Part shown: piece by piece, positions 8,497-15,310 of the stretch
Layout of the letters: the number at the start of each line of letters is the position of its first letter
Numbering within the stretch: position 1 is the stretch's first letter
Source: an uncultured Phocaeicola sp.
GTDB lineage: Bacteria > Bacteroidota > Bacteroidia > Bacteroidales > Bacteroidaceae
Assembly (NCBI GenBank): GCA_944321015.1
Contig: CALUJS010000008.1
Location: 1-64,000 of the forward strand
DNA length: 64,000 bases
Direction of reading: 5' to 3'
Notes under the pieces: generated by a model
Told to the model about the DNA's origin: nothing
Database searches by the model: none
Seen by the model: only the letters and a program-made list of their open reading frames with translations
Translations under genes and position numbers: made by a program

Positions 8497-9651
8497 TTAT
8501 TTATTTTGTTTGAACTCCTTGATTGCTTGTTGTACGTTCATCTTTTCGTTACCGCGGAAGGCTATGATAAAGGCATCCTTGAACTTGGAGAGGATGCTTT
8601 TGCGCAGGCGGGACACTTCGTTGTAATCGGTTGATGAGCCGTAGGTGTATTTATACAGTCCGCCTTCGCGGTAATAGGATACCGGTTTCAGCCCCTTCAG
8701 GCGCCGGTCGCCGGGCTTCAATGGAGCCGAGGATGTCAGAATCTGAATCTTAAAGACCGGAGCTTCCCTCTTTTTTGCGGCAGGACGGGCCGGAGGAGCC
8801 GTCTTTTTCCCGCTCTGCGGGTTATCGGCCTTGGACGGAGTGACCGCGGTCGGGGCATCGGCCTGTGTGCCGGGCTGACGACGTTTGTAATCCACTATGG
8901 CATGATAGATGCTTGCACTCATGTCCGTCACTCCTTTCTGGGAATTCAGATAGCGCTCTTCGTCGGGGGTTGAGATGTAGCCCAACTCCACCAGTACGCT
9001 CGGCATGGAGGTGGCATGCAAAACCAGGAAACCGGCTTGTCTCACTCCCCGGTCATTCCGGCGCGCCCTCGTGCGGAACTGTTGTTGGATGCTTTGCGCC
9101 AGACTGACGCTTTGCTCCATATTCTTATCTTGTATGAATTCGAACATGATATAGCTTTCTGCCGAATTGGGATTGAAGCCTGCATAGCGTTGCTTGTAAT
9201 CGCTTTCGATTAATATGACCGCGTTTTCCTTTTGTGCCACCGCCAGATTCTCCTTCGTGCGGTGGAGTCCCAGCGTATAGGTTTCGGCTCCTCGGGCAAT
9301 GCGTCCTTTCGGCAACGAGTTTGTATGGATGGATACGAAGAGGTCGGCTTTAGCCTGATTGGCAATGTCGGCCCGGCCGTGCAGGGGGACAAACTTGTCG
9401 GTACGGCGCGTATAGACCACCTTTACGTCGTTGCAGTTCTGCTCCAACAAGCGGCCTACGGCCAGAGCCACCTTCAGGTTGATATTCTTTTCCTTCGATA
9501 TGCGGCCCACGGCTCCGGAGTCATGTCCGCCATGTCCGGCATCCAGCACTACCGTGAAGTCCTTGGCTGTCAAAGGAAGGCTGACCAACATGAGCATGCC
9601 GACCCAACTTGCAACCCGGTTCCACACGTTCGATAAGCGACCTTCCGGCAT
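8497..9651 (-). CDS. N-acetylmuramoyl-L-alanine amidase (AmiC type) with SPOR-like tail
   Basis: It cleaves the amide bond between N-acetylmuramic acid and the stem peptide. An export signal (ending LMLVSLPLTA) precedes an Amidase_3 domain with VLDAGHGGHDSGAVG, SIHTNS and VLVELGYISTPDEERYLNS, which supply the zinc His/Glu ligands. After a Pro/Ala-rich linker the last 90 residues (FKIQILTSS to the end) look like a SPOR-type domain. I place the start at 9651: a frame start also exists at 9690, but a TAnnTTTG element at 9695-9702 puts the transcript start at about that codon. Confidence 0.9.
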   Translation of the reverse strand: MPEGRLSNVWNRVASWVGMLMLVSLPLTAKDFTVVLDAGHGGHDSGAVGRISKEKNINLKVALAVGRLLEQNCNDVKVVYTRRTDKFVPLHGRADIANQAKADLFVSIHTNSLPKGRIARGAETYTLGLHRTKENLAVAQKENAVILIESDYKQRYAGFNPNSAESYIMFEFIQDKNMEQSVSLAQSIQQQFRTRARRNDRGVRQAGFLVLHATSMPSVLVELGYISTPDEERYLNSQKGVTDMSASIYHAIVDYKRRQPGTQADAPTAVTPSKADNPQSGKKTAPPARPAAKKREAPVFKIQILTSSAPLKPGDRRLKGLKPVSYYREGGLYKYTYGSSTDYNEVSRLRKSILSKFKDAFIIAFRGNEKMNVQQAIKEFKQNK

Positions 9652-9694
9652 CCGGGATAATGTTTGTCTGTGTATAGTATTCTTATACATGCTG

Positions 9695-9702
9695 CAAATG
9701 TA
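9695..9702 (-). promoter_or_regulatory. -7 element of the amidase-mlaD promoter
   Basis: TACATTTG on the minus strand, with TTTG about 22 bases upstream. Transcription would begin near 9688, which argues for the downstream amidase start at 9651. Confidence 0.6.
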
Positions 9703-9781
9703 ATTGTTTTTAATGGAAAACCCACAAAAACCGCGTAGTTTTCAAATGCCGCGATGCAAAATTCGCTTCAAGGCGGATGCT

Positions 9782-9825
9782 AAAAAGAGGAACTGCCCGT
9801 TTCTTCACTCGGCAATTCCTCTTTT
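9782..9825 (-). terminator. Terminator of the candidate RNA gene
   Basis: The stem is 13-15 bp with one mismatch (arms about 9783-9797 and 9811-9825). On the minus strand it is followed by a run of T (CTCTTTTTA). Confidence 0.75.
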
Positions 9826-10128
9826 CCATGGACAGGATATAAGTCCTTTCCTCAAGCTCTAATGAACACAAAGTCTTTCCTACTATAAACTAAGTGAAGA
9901 GGTAGAAAGCTGTTTCTTCTCTTCATATACAACACATTTTACTACTACATTTTTCTCTTTCCGGCAAATTAATTGTCTGCTTCAGGAAAGGACAAGGATT
10001 ATCACACTTGAAATCCTTTTTGGAAAAACAACCCTAAAACTAAATAACCTATCAAAAAGCTCTAGGCATTTTTGGTATTTGAAAAAACAACTATGCCTGT
10101 CCATTATGTTAATTCTTCTCATCTCTTG
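9782..10128 (-). ncRNA. Candidate structured non-coding RNA (6S/Bacteroidales-1-like position and build)
   Basis: The 513-base gap between the AraC gene and the amidase has no credible reading frame but looks like an RNA gene on the minus strand. It starts after a TACCTTTG promoter element (10135-10142). Near its 5' end ATGGACAGG (10104-10096) is perfectly complementary to a segment near the 3' end (9836-9828), closing about 275 bases. Internal hairpins include AAGGATT/AATCCTT and GAAGAG/CTCTTC. It ends in a strong terminator (9782-9825). It does not show the RNase P or tmRNA signatures I know. A 6S-type RNA is possible but unproven. Confidence 0.55.
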
Positions 10129-10134
10129 TAGAGG

Positions 10135-10142
10135 CAAAGGTA
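10135..10142 (-). promoter_or_regulatory. -7 element of the candidate RNA gene
   Basis: TACCTTTG on the minus strand, downstream of the AraC stop codon (10204) and just before the structured segment. The -33 region shows only ACTG at 18 bases. Confidence 0.55.
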
Positions 10143-10203
10143 GGTGTGTTTCGTCGAAAACAGTGATACAATCTTATCCAGTTATGATACTTTCTTATCC
10201 AAG

Positions 10204-11085
10204 TTAGAATACAATCTTGTGCTTGCGGTAGTTCTCGCGATATTCCTTCGGAGCACAGTGCTTGTACTTTTTGAATATGCGGTTGAAGTTCGACAGGTTG
10301 TTAAAGCCGCACTCGAAACATATTTCGGCTATGGGCAATTGCGAATCGAGCAACAGGCGGGAAGCGTGTTCCAGACGGAACGTTATCAGATAATCGGAAA
10401 AAGTCTGTCCCGTGGTCTGACGAAAGAAGCGGCTGAACGACACGGGAGTCATCCCCACCAGGTCGGCCATGACGGACAGACGTATCTCCTGCATGAAATG
10501 TTCCTCCACGTAGTCCTGCACCTTGTTGACACGGAGCGAATCGACCGAATGACGCACCCGGGCAAAGGAACTGCTCGACAGCACCCTGGCTTGTTCGTCC
10601 AGCGACAGTTCGTGGAGTATGGACAGAAAGCGGAGCACGGCATAAAAGCCTGCTTTCTCTTCGGTCAGCAGAGATGCCAGCGAGTTCCCTATCCGTCGCG
10701 TGACTTCTTCCGAGAAGGCCAGGCCGCGTTGTGCCTTTTCCAGCATCCGGCGGATGGATAGGAAATGGGTCTTGCGCATGATGCCTCCCTCGAACAGGTC
10801 GGCGGAGAAATGGATGGTCACTTCGTGCACGGCGGAAGACTCGCAGCGATAATGTTCCCACACGTGCTCCAAGGCTTTTCCCGTAATCAGCACCAGGTCG
10901 TAATCGCCAATCATCTCGTCCGAATCGCCCACGATGCGCCTTGCTCCGCGTCCCTGTTCCACAAAGTTCAGCTCGTAGTCGGGATGACAATGTATGGGGT
11001 AGGGCAGCAGCTTCTCGCGCCGTTCCGAGATGTAAAAGCAATCCTTGTCGGACAGCTGGGTGTTCTTGTTTGATGTCAGCACCAT
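10204..11085 (-). CDS. AraC-family transcriptional regulator
   Basis: The 293-residue regulator has a cupin-like N-terminal sensing half with HCHPDYELNFVEQGRGAR, then a C-terminal pair of helix-turn-helix motifs (about 195-285): MADLVGMTPVSFSRFFRQTTG and IAEICFECGFNNLSNFNRIF. The ligand is unknown. It starts 19 bases after the DUF4435 gene ends, in the same direction, so it is probably the third gene of the ATPase-DUF4435 operon and may control it. Confidence 0.88.
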   Translation of the reverse strand: MVLTSNKNTQLSDKDCFYISERREKLLPYPIHCHPDYELNFVEQGRGARRIVGDSDEMIGDYDLVLITGKALEHVWEHYRCESSAVHEVTIHFSADLFEGGIMRKTHFLSIRRMLEKAQRGLAFSEEVTRRIGNSLASLLTEEKAGFYAVLRFLSILHELSLDEQARVLSSSSFARVRHSVDSLRVNKVQDYVEEHFMQEIRLSVMADLVGMTPVSFSRFFRQTTGQTFSDYLITFRLEHASRLLLDSQLPIAEICFECGFNNLSNFNRIFKKYKHCAPKEYRENYRKHKIVF

Positions 11086-11104
11086 GGCGTGTGTCGGTCG
11101 GTTG

Positions 11105-12103
11105 TCAGTCTATATGTTCCAGAAAATTTGCTATGCGTTTCCGTATGCGGTTGTACAGAGGCGAATCTTTATAATAGGTATGCTTGCGAATCATGAACTC
11201 CACACCGCTCTGGCTGCGCTGATAACACGTCAGTTCGTTCTGGAACTGAATGTCGTGCTCGGCCAGCTCCTTGATTTCCGACTCGCGTTCGCGGCGCAGC
11301 ACGACACAAAGCGGAGTCAGCACCTTCAGCACCACATTGTCCATGATGTGATGCCCCTGGATGAACAGATAGGTATTGTCCGGCGTGACGCCCAGATTGA
11401 GCAGCTCTTTCTGCAGAGACTCTATTTCGCGGACGGATTTGGAATATTCGCGCTCCAGGCGGTGCAACTTCTGCTGCACGCGTTTCTGCATCCGTTCCAA
11501 CGCCACTTCCAGATGATAGATGCTCACTTTCTCCAGTCGCACTATCTCGCAGAAGTCCAGCAAGGAAAACACGCCGGGGCGGTGTTTGCGATAGAACCAT
11601 ATCGACCAGATGAACAACGGATAGGCAATGCGCGAATACATCCGCATGAATTCCTCCAGATCGATAATCTCGCGATCGTTCAAGGTCGACATCACACACA
11701 CCTCGTGCAGGGCCGAGGCATAGCACTGATAGTTCTCGATGGCATACGTGTAGGTCTGGAACACGAAGCGGTTCTGGTTAATCATGCGCGAGGTGTTTGT
11801 GGCGCCTTGCAACAGATAGTCATAATCGCTGTCGACACAGGCAATCATGTTCTGGCCCAACGACTCGCCCAGGATGTTCATCAGTACCGACTTTTTCCCC
11901 TTGGCCAACGACGTGGATGAGGGCAGCATGACCTGGAAATAACGGCGGTCGTTCTCGAACTCATTGAGCAATGTGCGCCAAAAGAACACATCGTCATAGC
12001 TCTCCACGTAGGCCACGATTTTCCGCCGTGCCTTCTTGGGGCGCAACCGGTTGGCTGCCTCGACGTAGAGAGAATTCAGGTTTTGAGCTAGACGTTTACT
12101 CAT
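11105..12103 (-). CDS. DUF4435 (TOPRIM-like) protein, AriB-like
   Basis: A 332-residue DUF4435-type protein. The N-terminal RKIVAYVESYDDVFFWRTLL (Glu34, Asp37/38) and NMIACVDSDYDYLL (Asp91, Asp93) form the acidic E...DxD set of a TOPRIM-like nuclease fold. The rest is helical. The ATPase gene lies 40 bases upstream in the same direction. In PARIS anti-phage systems an ABC-type ATPase (AriA) controls a DUF4435 toxin (AriB); the present pair has the same composition. Whether it really acts in defence is inference. OLD-type nuclease pairs are the alternative. Confidence 0.8.
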   Translation of the reverse strand: MSKRLAQNLNSLYVEAANRLRPKKARRKIVAYVESYDDVFFWRTLLNEFENDRRYFQVMLPSSTSLAKGKKSVLMNILGESLGQNMIACVDSDYDYLLQGATNTSRMINQNRFVFQTYTYAIENYQCYASALHEVCVMSTLNDREIIDLEEFMRMYSRIAYPLFIWSIWFYRKHRPGVFSLLDFCEIVRLEKVSIYHLEVALERMQKRVQQKLHRLEREYSKSVREIESLQKELLNLGVTPDNTYLFIQGHHIMDNVVLKVLTPLCVVLRRERESEIKELAEHDIQFQNELTCYQRSQSGVEFMIRKHTYYKDSPLYNRIRKRIANFLEHID

Positions 12104-12143
12104 AGGTTAAGGATGAAGCGTGTGACAAATCGGGCTGTGATTA

Positions 12144-12968
12144 TCATTCGGTAATGTCGCTCACTTCGGTCACGGCATCCAGCCAGCCGTTCATGATGAC
12201 GGCCGGCGAATGGGTGGTGAGGATGATTTGCACGTTGGGATTCAGTTCGCGGATGAGCCTGATGAGCTGCTGCTGCCACTCGATGTGTAGGGAAATCTCC
12301 GGCTCGTCCATGAAGAGCGCGTAAGGCTGTCCGTCCTGCACGAGGACGGTGAGCAAAATCACCAACATCTGTTTCTCGCCCGATGAGAGCTGATAGGGTA
12401 ACAGCGTTTCGCCATCCTGTTCGATGAGTATTTCGTTGCTCTTGCGGTTTATCTTTTTACCCGTCTCGCTGAACAGGTCGTCTATCATGTCCTGAAACCG
12501 TTTCTTGGGTTCCGAGGCCTGCGCCGCCCGCCGCTGGTCGTCGGGGCTGCCCGAGGTGAGCATGTCGATGATGCGGTTGCCGATGTTCACCTGATAGTCC
12601 AGATAGCGGCGTTGCAGTTGGTAGAGTTGCCAGTCGAGTTCGGTGCGGACATGTTCGTCGGCCACTTTCTGCATCAGTCCCACATTGGTCAGGGGGCGGT
12701 CGAAACTGGCTATCACGTCAAACAATATGCAGGACGCCTCTTCGGGGGAAAAGATGACCTGAACGTTGGCCGGCACGTCGCATTTGCCCAATTCGCCGCC
12801 GGAAAGCAGACGGAGCTTGTCCACCGACTGGCTCATGATGGTGCTTTTGCCTATGCCGTTGATACCGCTCAGGATGTTCACATCCGGACGCAAATCCCAG
12901 GCAATGTTTTTCCATCCCCATATACCTTTTATTACTATCCGTTTGATATAGTCTGCTCGTTGCTTCAT
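12144..12968 (-). CDS. ABC-type (AAA_21/RecF-like) ATPase, AriA-like
   Basis: The 274-residue soluble ATPase has every ABC motif: Walker A GINGIGKST (about 35-43), signature LSSGEKQ (194-200), Walker B ALFMDEPE (217-224), D-loop SLH and switch His in ILTTHSP. It lacks membrane segments, so it belongs with RecF/OLD/AriA-type ATPases and not transporters. I chose the ATG at 12968 because AAGGAG lies just upstream of it; an alternative start is 12989. It is shorter than the larger AriA proteins. It is the first gene of the operon with DUF4435 and AraC. Confidence 0.85.
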   Translation of the reverse strand: MKQRADYIKRIVIKGIWGWKNIAWDLRPDVNILSGINGIGKSTIMSQSVDKLRLLSGGELGKCDVPANVQVIFSPEEASCILFDVIASFDRPLTNVGLMQKVADEHVRTELDWQLYQLQRRYLDYQVNIGNRIIDMLTSGSPDDQRRAAQASEPKKRFQDMIDDLFSETGKKINRKSNEILIEQDGETLLPYQLSSGEKQMLVILLTVLVQDGQPYALFMDEPEISLHIEWQQQLIRLIRELNPNVQIILTTHSPAVIMNGWLDAVTEVSDITE

Positions 12969-13006
12969 GGTATGCTCCTTTCCAATCATTTATTTGATTA
13001 TACATA

Positions 13007-13038
13007 CAAAGTTACGGAATAAATCAAGATGCAGCAAA
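13007..13038 (-). promoter_or_regulatory. Promoter of the ATPase-DUF4435-AraC operon
   Basis: On the minus strand TTTG (13038-13035) is followed after 20 bases by TAACTTTG (13014-13007). Its -33 half and spacer lie inside the left copy of the direct repeat; the right copy carries a decayed version (TAATGTTG). Confidence 0.75.
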
Positions 13039-13188
13039 AATGCGGATAAATTTGTAAGGAGTAACGGGGCGGCCTTATGGCACGGCTTTCAACCCAAATC
13101 GGTCATCAGTCTTTGGAACTAAGCGTACTGTAATGATTTTTAAGCAGACATGTATGTCCCCGATGCGCTTGATATGGAGCGTCGGACG
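13012..13188 (+). repeat. Long direct repeat, left copy
   Basis: About 177 bases that recur at 14932-15109 with roughly ten differences. Shared landmarks are GCAGCAAAAATGCGGATAAA, AAGCGTACTGTAATGATTTT and GATATGGAGCGTCGGACG. The two copies bracket the AraC/nitroreductase pair. No gene is seen in 12990-13232. Confidence 0.9.
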
Positions 13189-13232
13189 CGGCGGGAATGG
13201 CGGACAAGGAGGCGGAACATCAAAAGAAAGTG

Positions 13233-14111
13233 TCATTCCTGAAAGGTTCCAAGATTCGTTAAGTTTTCTTTTCTATATCTTCCGGGCGAAACGCCTTTTT
13301 CTCTCGTAAACACCCTGACAAAGTGGGGAATATCGCTAAATCCGACAAGATAGCCAATTTCCGACACGGACTTTTGCGAATGTTCCAGCAACTCGCACGC
13401 CGTATTCAGCCGATATTGCGTGACGAACTGTGAGAAAGTCATCCCTTTGCAACGTTTGAACCATGAGCAGAATGCGGAACGGTTCATGCCCACTTCGGCG
13501 GCAATGTCATCAAGCAAGATGGGGTGCACATAATGTGCCATTACGTATGTACTGACCTGTTGCATACGTCGCACTTCGCGCTCTATCCGCATGGGCTTGC
13601 CCGCAATTGTATAGTCTTTGGCCGTAAAAATGACAGGTAACAGACGGAACATGTCGCACAACCGTTCCAGTTCGTCCATTTCATTCATTGCGGACAAGGC
13701 TTGACGGATGGTACGTGCGGTTTCCGTTCCGAATTTTAAGGCTTCGGTAGGGAATGTCACGCAGGCGAGCCTGTTTCGCAGTTCCGGGAATACAGCCATG
13801 CAATGGAGTACAAATGCATGGCTGAAAGCCACCATCAGATAACGGATGCATCCCTCTTCGTCTGCCGATGTTGGGTTGTAGTCCCAATGGTGGTGCATGA
13901 CGGGAGGTATTAAAGCAACATCTCCCTCCACGAACGGCAGCAGGGTGTCGCCTGCCATTCTTGTGCCTTCCCCTTGCAGCACACAGTATAATTCCCACGC
14001 ATCGTGCCTGTGCAGTTTGGCTTCCAACCGAGCATCTATACGCTGGTCGATAAAAAAGAATGAGTGGTTCTCCGGTTCCGGCAGTTCGTAGGGTATGACG
14101 ACATCTTCCAT
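13233..14111 (-). CDS. AraC-family transcriptional regulator beside nitroreductase
   Basis: A 292-residue regulator: N-terminal cupin-like half with LHRHDAWELYCVLQGEG, and two C-terminal helix-turn-helix motifs (AAEVGMNRSAFCSWFKRCKG, VSEIGYLVGFSDIPHFVRVF). I start it at MEDVVIPYELPEP (14111): the frame is open further upstream but that part would span the divergent promoters. It diverges from the nitroreductase gene with about 130 bases between, the classic layout for a regulator and its target. Confidence 0.88.
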   Translation of the reverse strand: MEDVVIPYELPEPENHSFFFIDQRIDARLEAKLHRHDAWELYCVLQGEGTRMAGDTLLPFVEGDVALIPPVMHHHWDYNPTSADEEGCIRYLMVAFSHAFVLHCMAVFPELRNRLACVTFPTEALKFGTETARTIRQALSAMNEMDELERLCDMFRLLPVIFTAKDYTIAGKPMRIEREVRRMQQVSTYVMAHYVHPILLDDIAAEVGMNRSAFCSWFKRCKGMTFSQFVTQYRLNTACELLEHSQKSVSEIGYLVGFSDIPHFVRVFTREKGVSPGRYRKENLTNLGTFQE

Positions 14112-14130
14112 ATATTCTTTTTTGTATCTG

Positions 14131-14138
14131 CAAATATA
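14131..14138 (-). promoter_or_regulatory. -7 element of the AraC gene
   Basis: TATATTTG on the minus strand, 20 bases upstream of the chosen ATG. It lies in the shared divergent promoter region that also contains the AACAATTGTT palindrome. Confidence 0.5.
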
Positions 14139-14186
14139 TGACAATTGTTTGAAACTATCAGACAAATATGAAACAATGAAGCACAC

Positions 14187-14194
14187 TACCTTTG
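14187..14194 (+). promoter_or_regulatory. -7 element of the nitroreductase gene
   Basis: TACCTTTG on the plus strand. Transcription near 14201 favours the nitroreductase start at 14240 over 14213. Confidence 0.5.
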
Positions 14195-14239
14195 CAATGA
14201 CAAAAACAAAATATGTTTGACTTTTATACAAATTGTAAG

Positions 14240-14884
14240 ATGGAATTTTATGAAGTATTGGAAAAGCGGCGCACGTACCGCGACTTTTCCGACCGTGAAG
14301 TGAGCGATGAGATTTTGAAACGAGTTATTGCTGCGGCGTTCAAAGCACCGACCAACGACCATTTGCGTCAATTGGAGTTTGTCGTGGTGCGTGGACGGGA
14401 AAACATAGCCAAGGTCATTGCTCCGTTGGCAAAGAACATGGCTGCATTCAAGGAATTGGTTGCCGAGGTGGACGAATCGGGCGACAAAGACAAAATGGCA
14501 ATGTTTGCCGATGCCTTGCCCAAGCAACAGAAGATGCTTATGGAAAGCGGACTGCTCATCATTCCGTTCTTCCGCCAACTCACCTGCCCGTTGCTCAAAC
14601 CGGCTGAACAAAGTTCGCTCAATTATTTCGCCTCGGCATGGTGTGCAGTAGAGAACATGCTGCTTGCCGCTACCGCTGAAGGCTTGGGGGCCGTGTTCCA
14701 CATTCCCGTGGCGGACGAGGTAGAGAAGATAAAAGAACTTGTCCACGCCCCCGAAGGGTATGAGTTCACCTGCCTGCTGACAATCGGGTATCCTGCCGAG
14801 GGTGCGTTCCTGCCCAAGCAGAAAGTCATCAATATAGAAGAACGGCTGCATTGGATTACAGATGTTACACTAAATTGGAAATAA
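14240..14884 (+). CDS. Nitroreductase family protein
   Basis: The 214-residue FMN-dependent oxidoreductase starts MEFYEVLEKRRTYRDF, with the RRTYR FMN-phosphate motif. It continues with APTNDHLRQLEFVVV and ASAWCAVENMLLAATAEGLG, and closes with LLTIGYPAEG, typical of the family. Such enzymes reduce nitro groups or quinones with NAD(P)H; the substrate here is unknown. A start at 14213 would add nine residues. The gene pairs with the divergent AraC gene, and both sit between two copies of a 177-bp repeat. Confidence 0.9.
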   Translation: MEFYEVLEKRRTYRDFSDREVSDEILKRVIAAAFKAPTNDHLRQLEFVVVRGRENIAKVIAPLAKNMAAFKELVAEVDESGDKDKMAMFADALPKQQKMLMESGLLIIPFFRQLTCPLLKPAEQSSLNYFASAWCAVENMLLAATAEGLGAVFHIPVADEVEKIKELVHAPEGYEFTCLLTIGYPAEGAFLPKQKVINIEERLHWITDVTLNWK

Positions 14885-14931
14885 GTATGAAACCAAAAGG
14901 ATATGGGCAGAGTCTGCCGGCAAGTGCAACA

Positions 14932-15109
14932 TTACGGAAATAAATCAGGATGCAGCAAAAATGCGGATAAATTTGTAAGGAGTAACGTGGCGGCCTTATG
15001 GTACGGCTTTCAACCTAAATCGGTCATCAGCCTTTGGAATTAAGCGTACTGTAATGATTTTTGAGCAGACATGTATGCCCCCGAAGCGCTTGATATGGAG
15101 CGTCGGACG
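14932..15109 (+). repeat. Long direct repeat, right copy
   Basis: This is the second copy of the 13012-13188 element. Here it runs without interruption into an intact 22-bp-phased array (15093-15180). The stretch 14885-15310 has no gene. Confidence 0.9.
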
Positions 15110-15180
15110 TGCGGATATTTGCGGACGTGAGCCTCCATATTCTGCGGCGCGTCTCCGAATATGTCCGGACGCGTGCGTCC
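15093..15180. repeat. 22-bp-phased ATAT array, locus 1
   Basis: ATAT occurs at 15093, 15115, 15137 and 15159, each exactly 22 bases apart, and ATGG at 15181. Units are GC-rich between the ATAT anchors. It lies between convergent nitroreductase and Rel genes. Confidence 0.85.
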
Positions 15181-15215
15181 ATGGTTCTCTTCTCTTCCGG
15201 GGAGAATGAAATGAA

Positions 15216-15262
15216 ACACAGCGGAATACGCTCCCGTCGTGCCGGTACGTGTTCCGCTGTGT
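15216..15262. terminator. Terminator between nitroreductase and Rel
   Basis: An 11-bp perfect stem plus three further pairs (arms 15216-15230 and 15248-15262), followed by CTTGTTTTG on the plus strand. It is placed between convergent genes and may serve both. Confidence 0.65.
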
Positions 15263-15310
15263 CTTGTTTTGTGGGTGTGTGATTTTTTTCTCGAAGAGGG
15301 GCCTTTCAGC

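Noticed and set aside
10144..10761. 205-residue plus-strand frame opposite the AraC gene
   Set aside because: Antisense shadow of the regulator; no promoter or family match.
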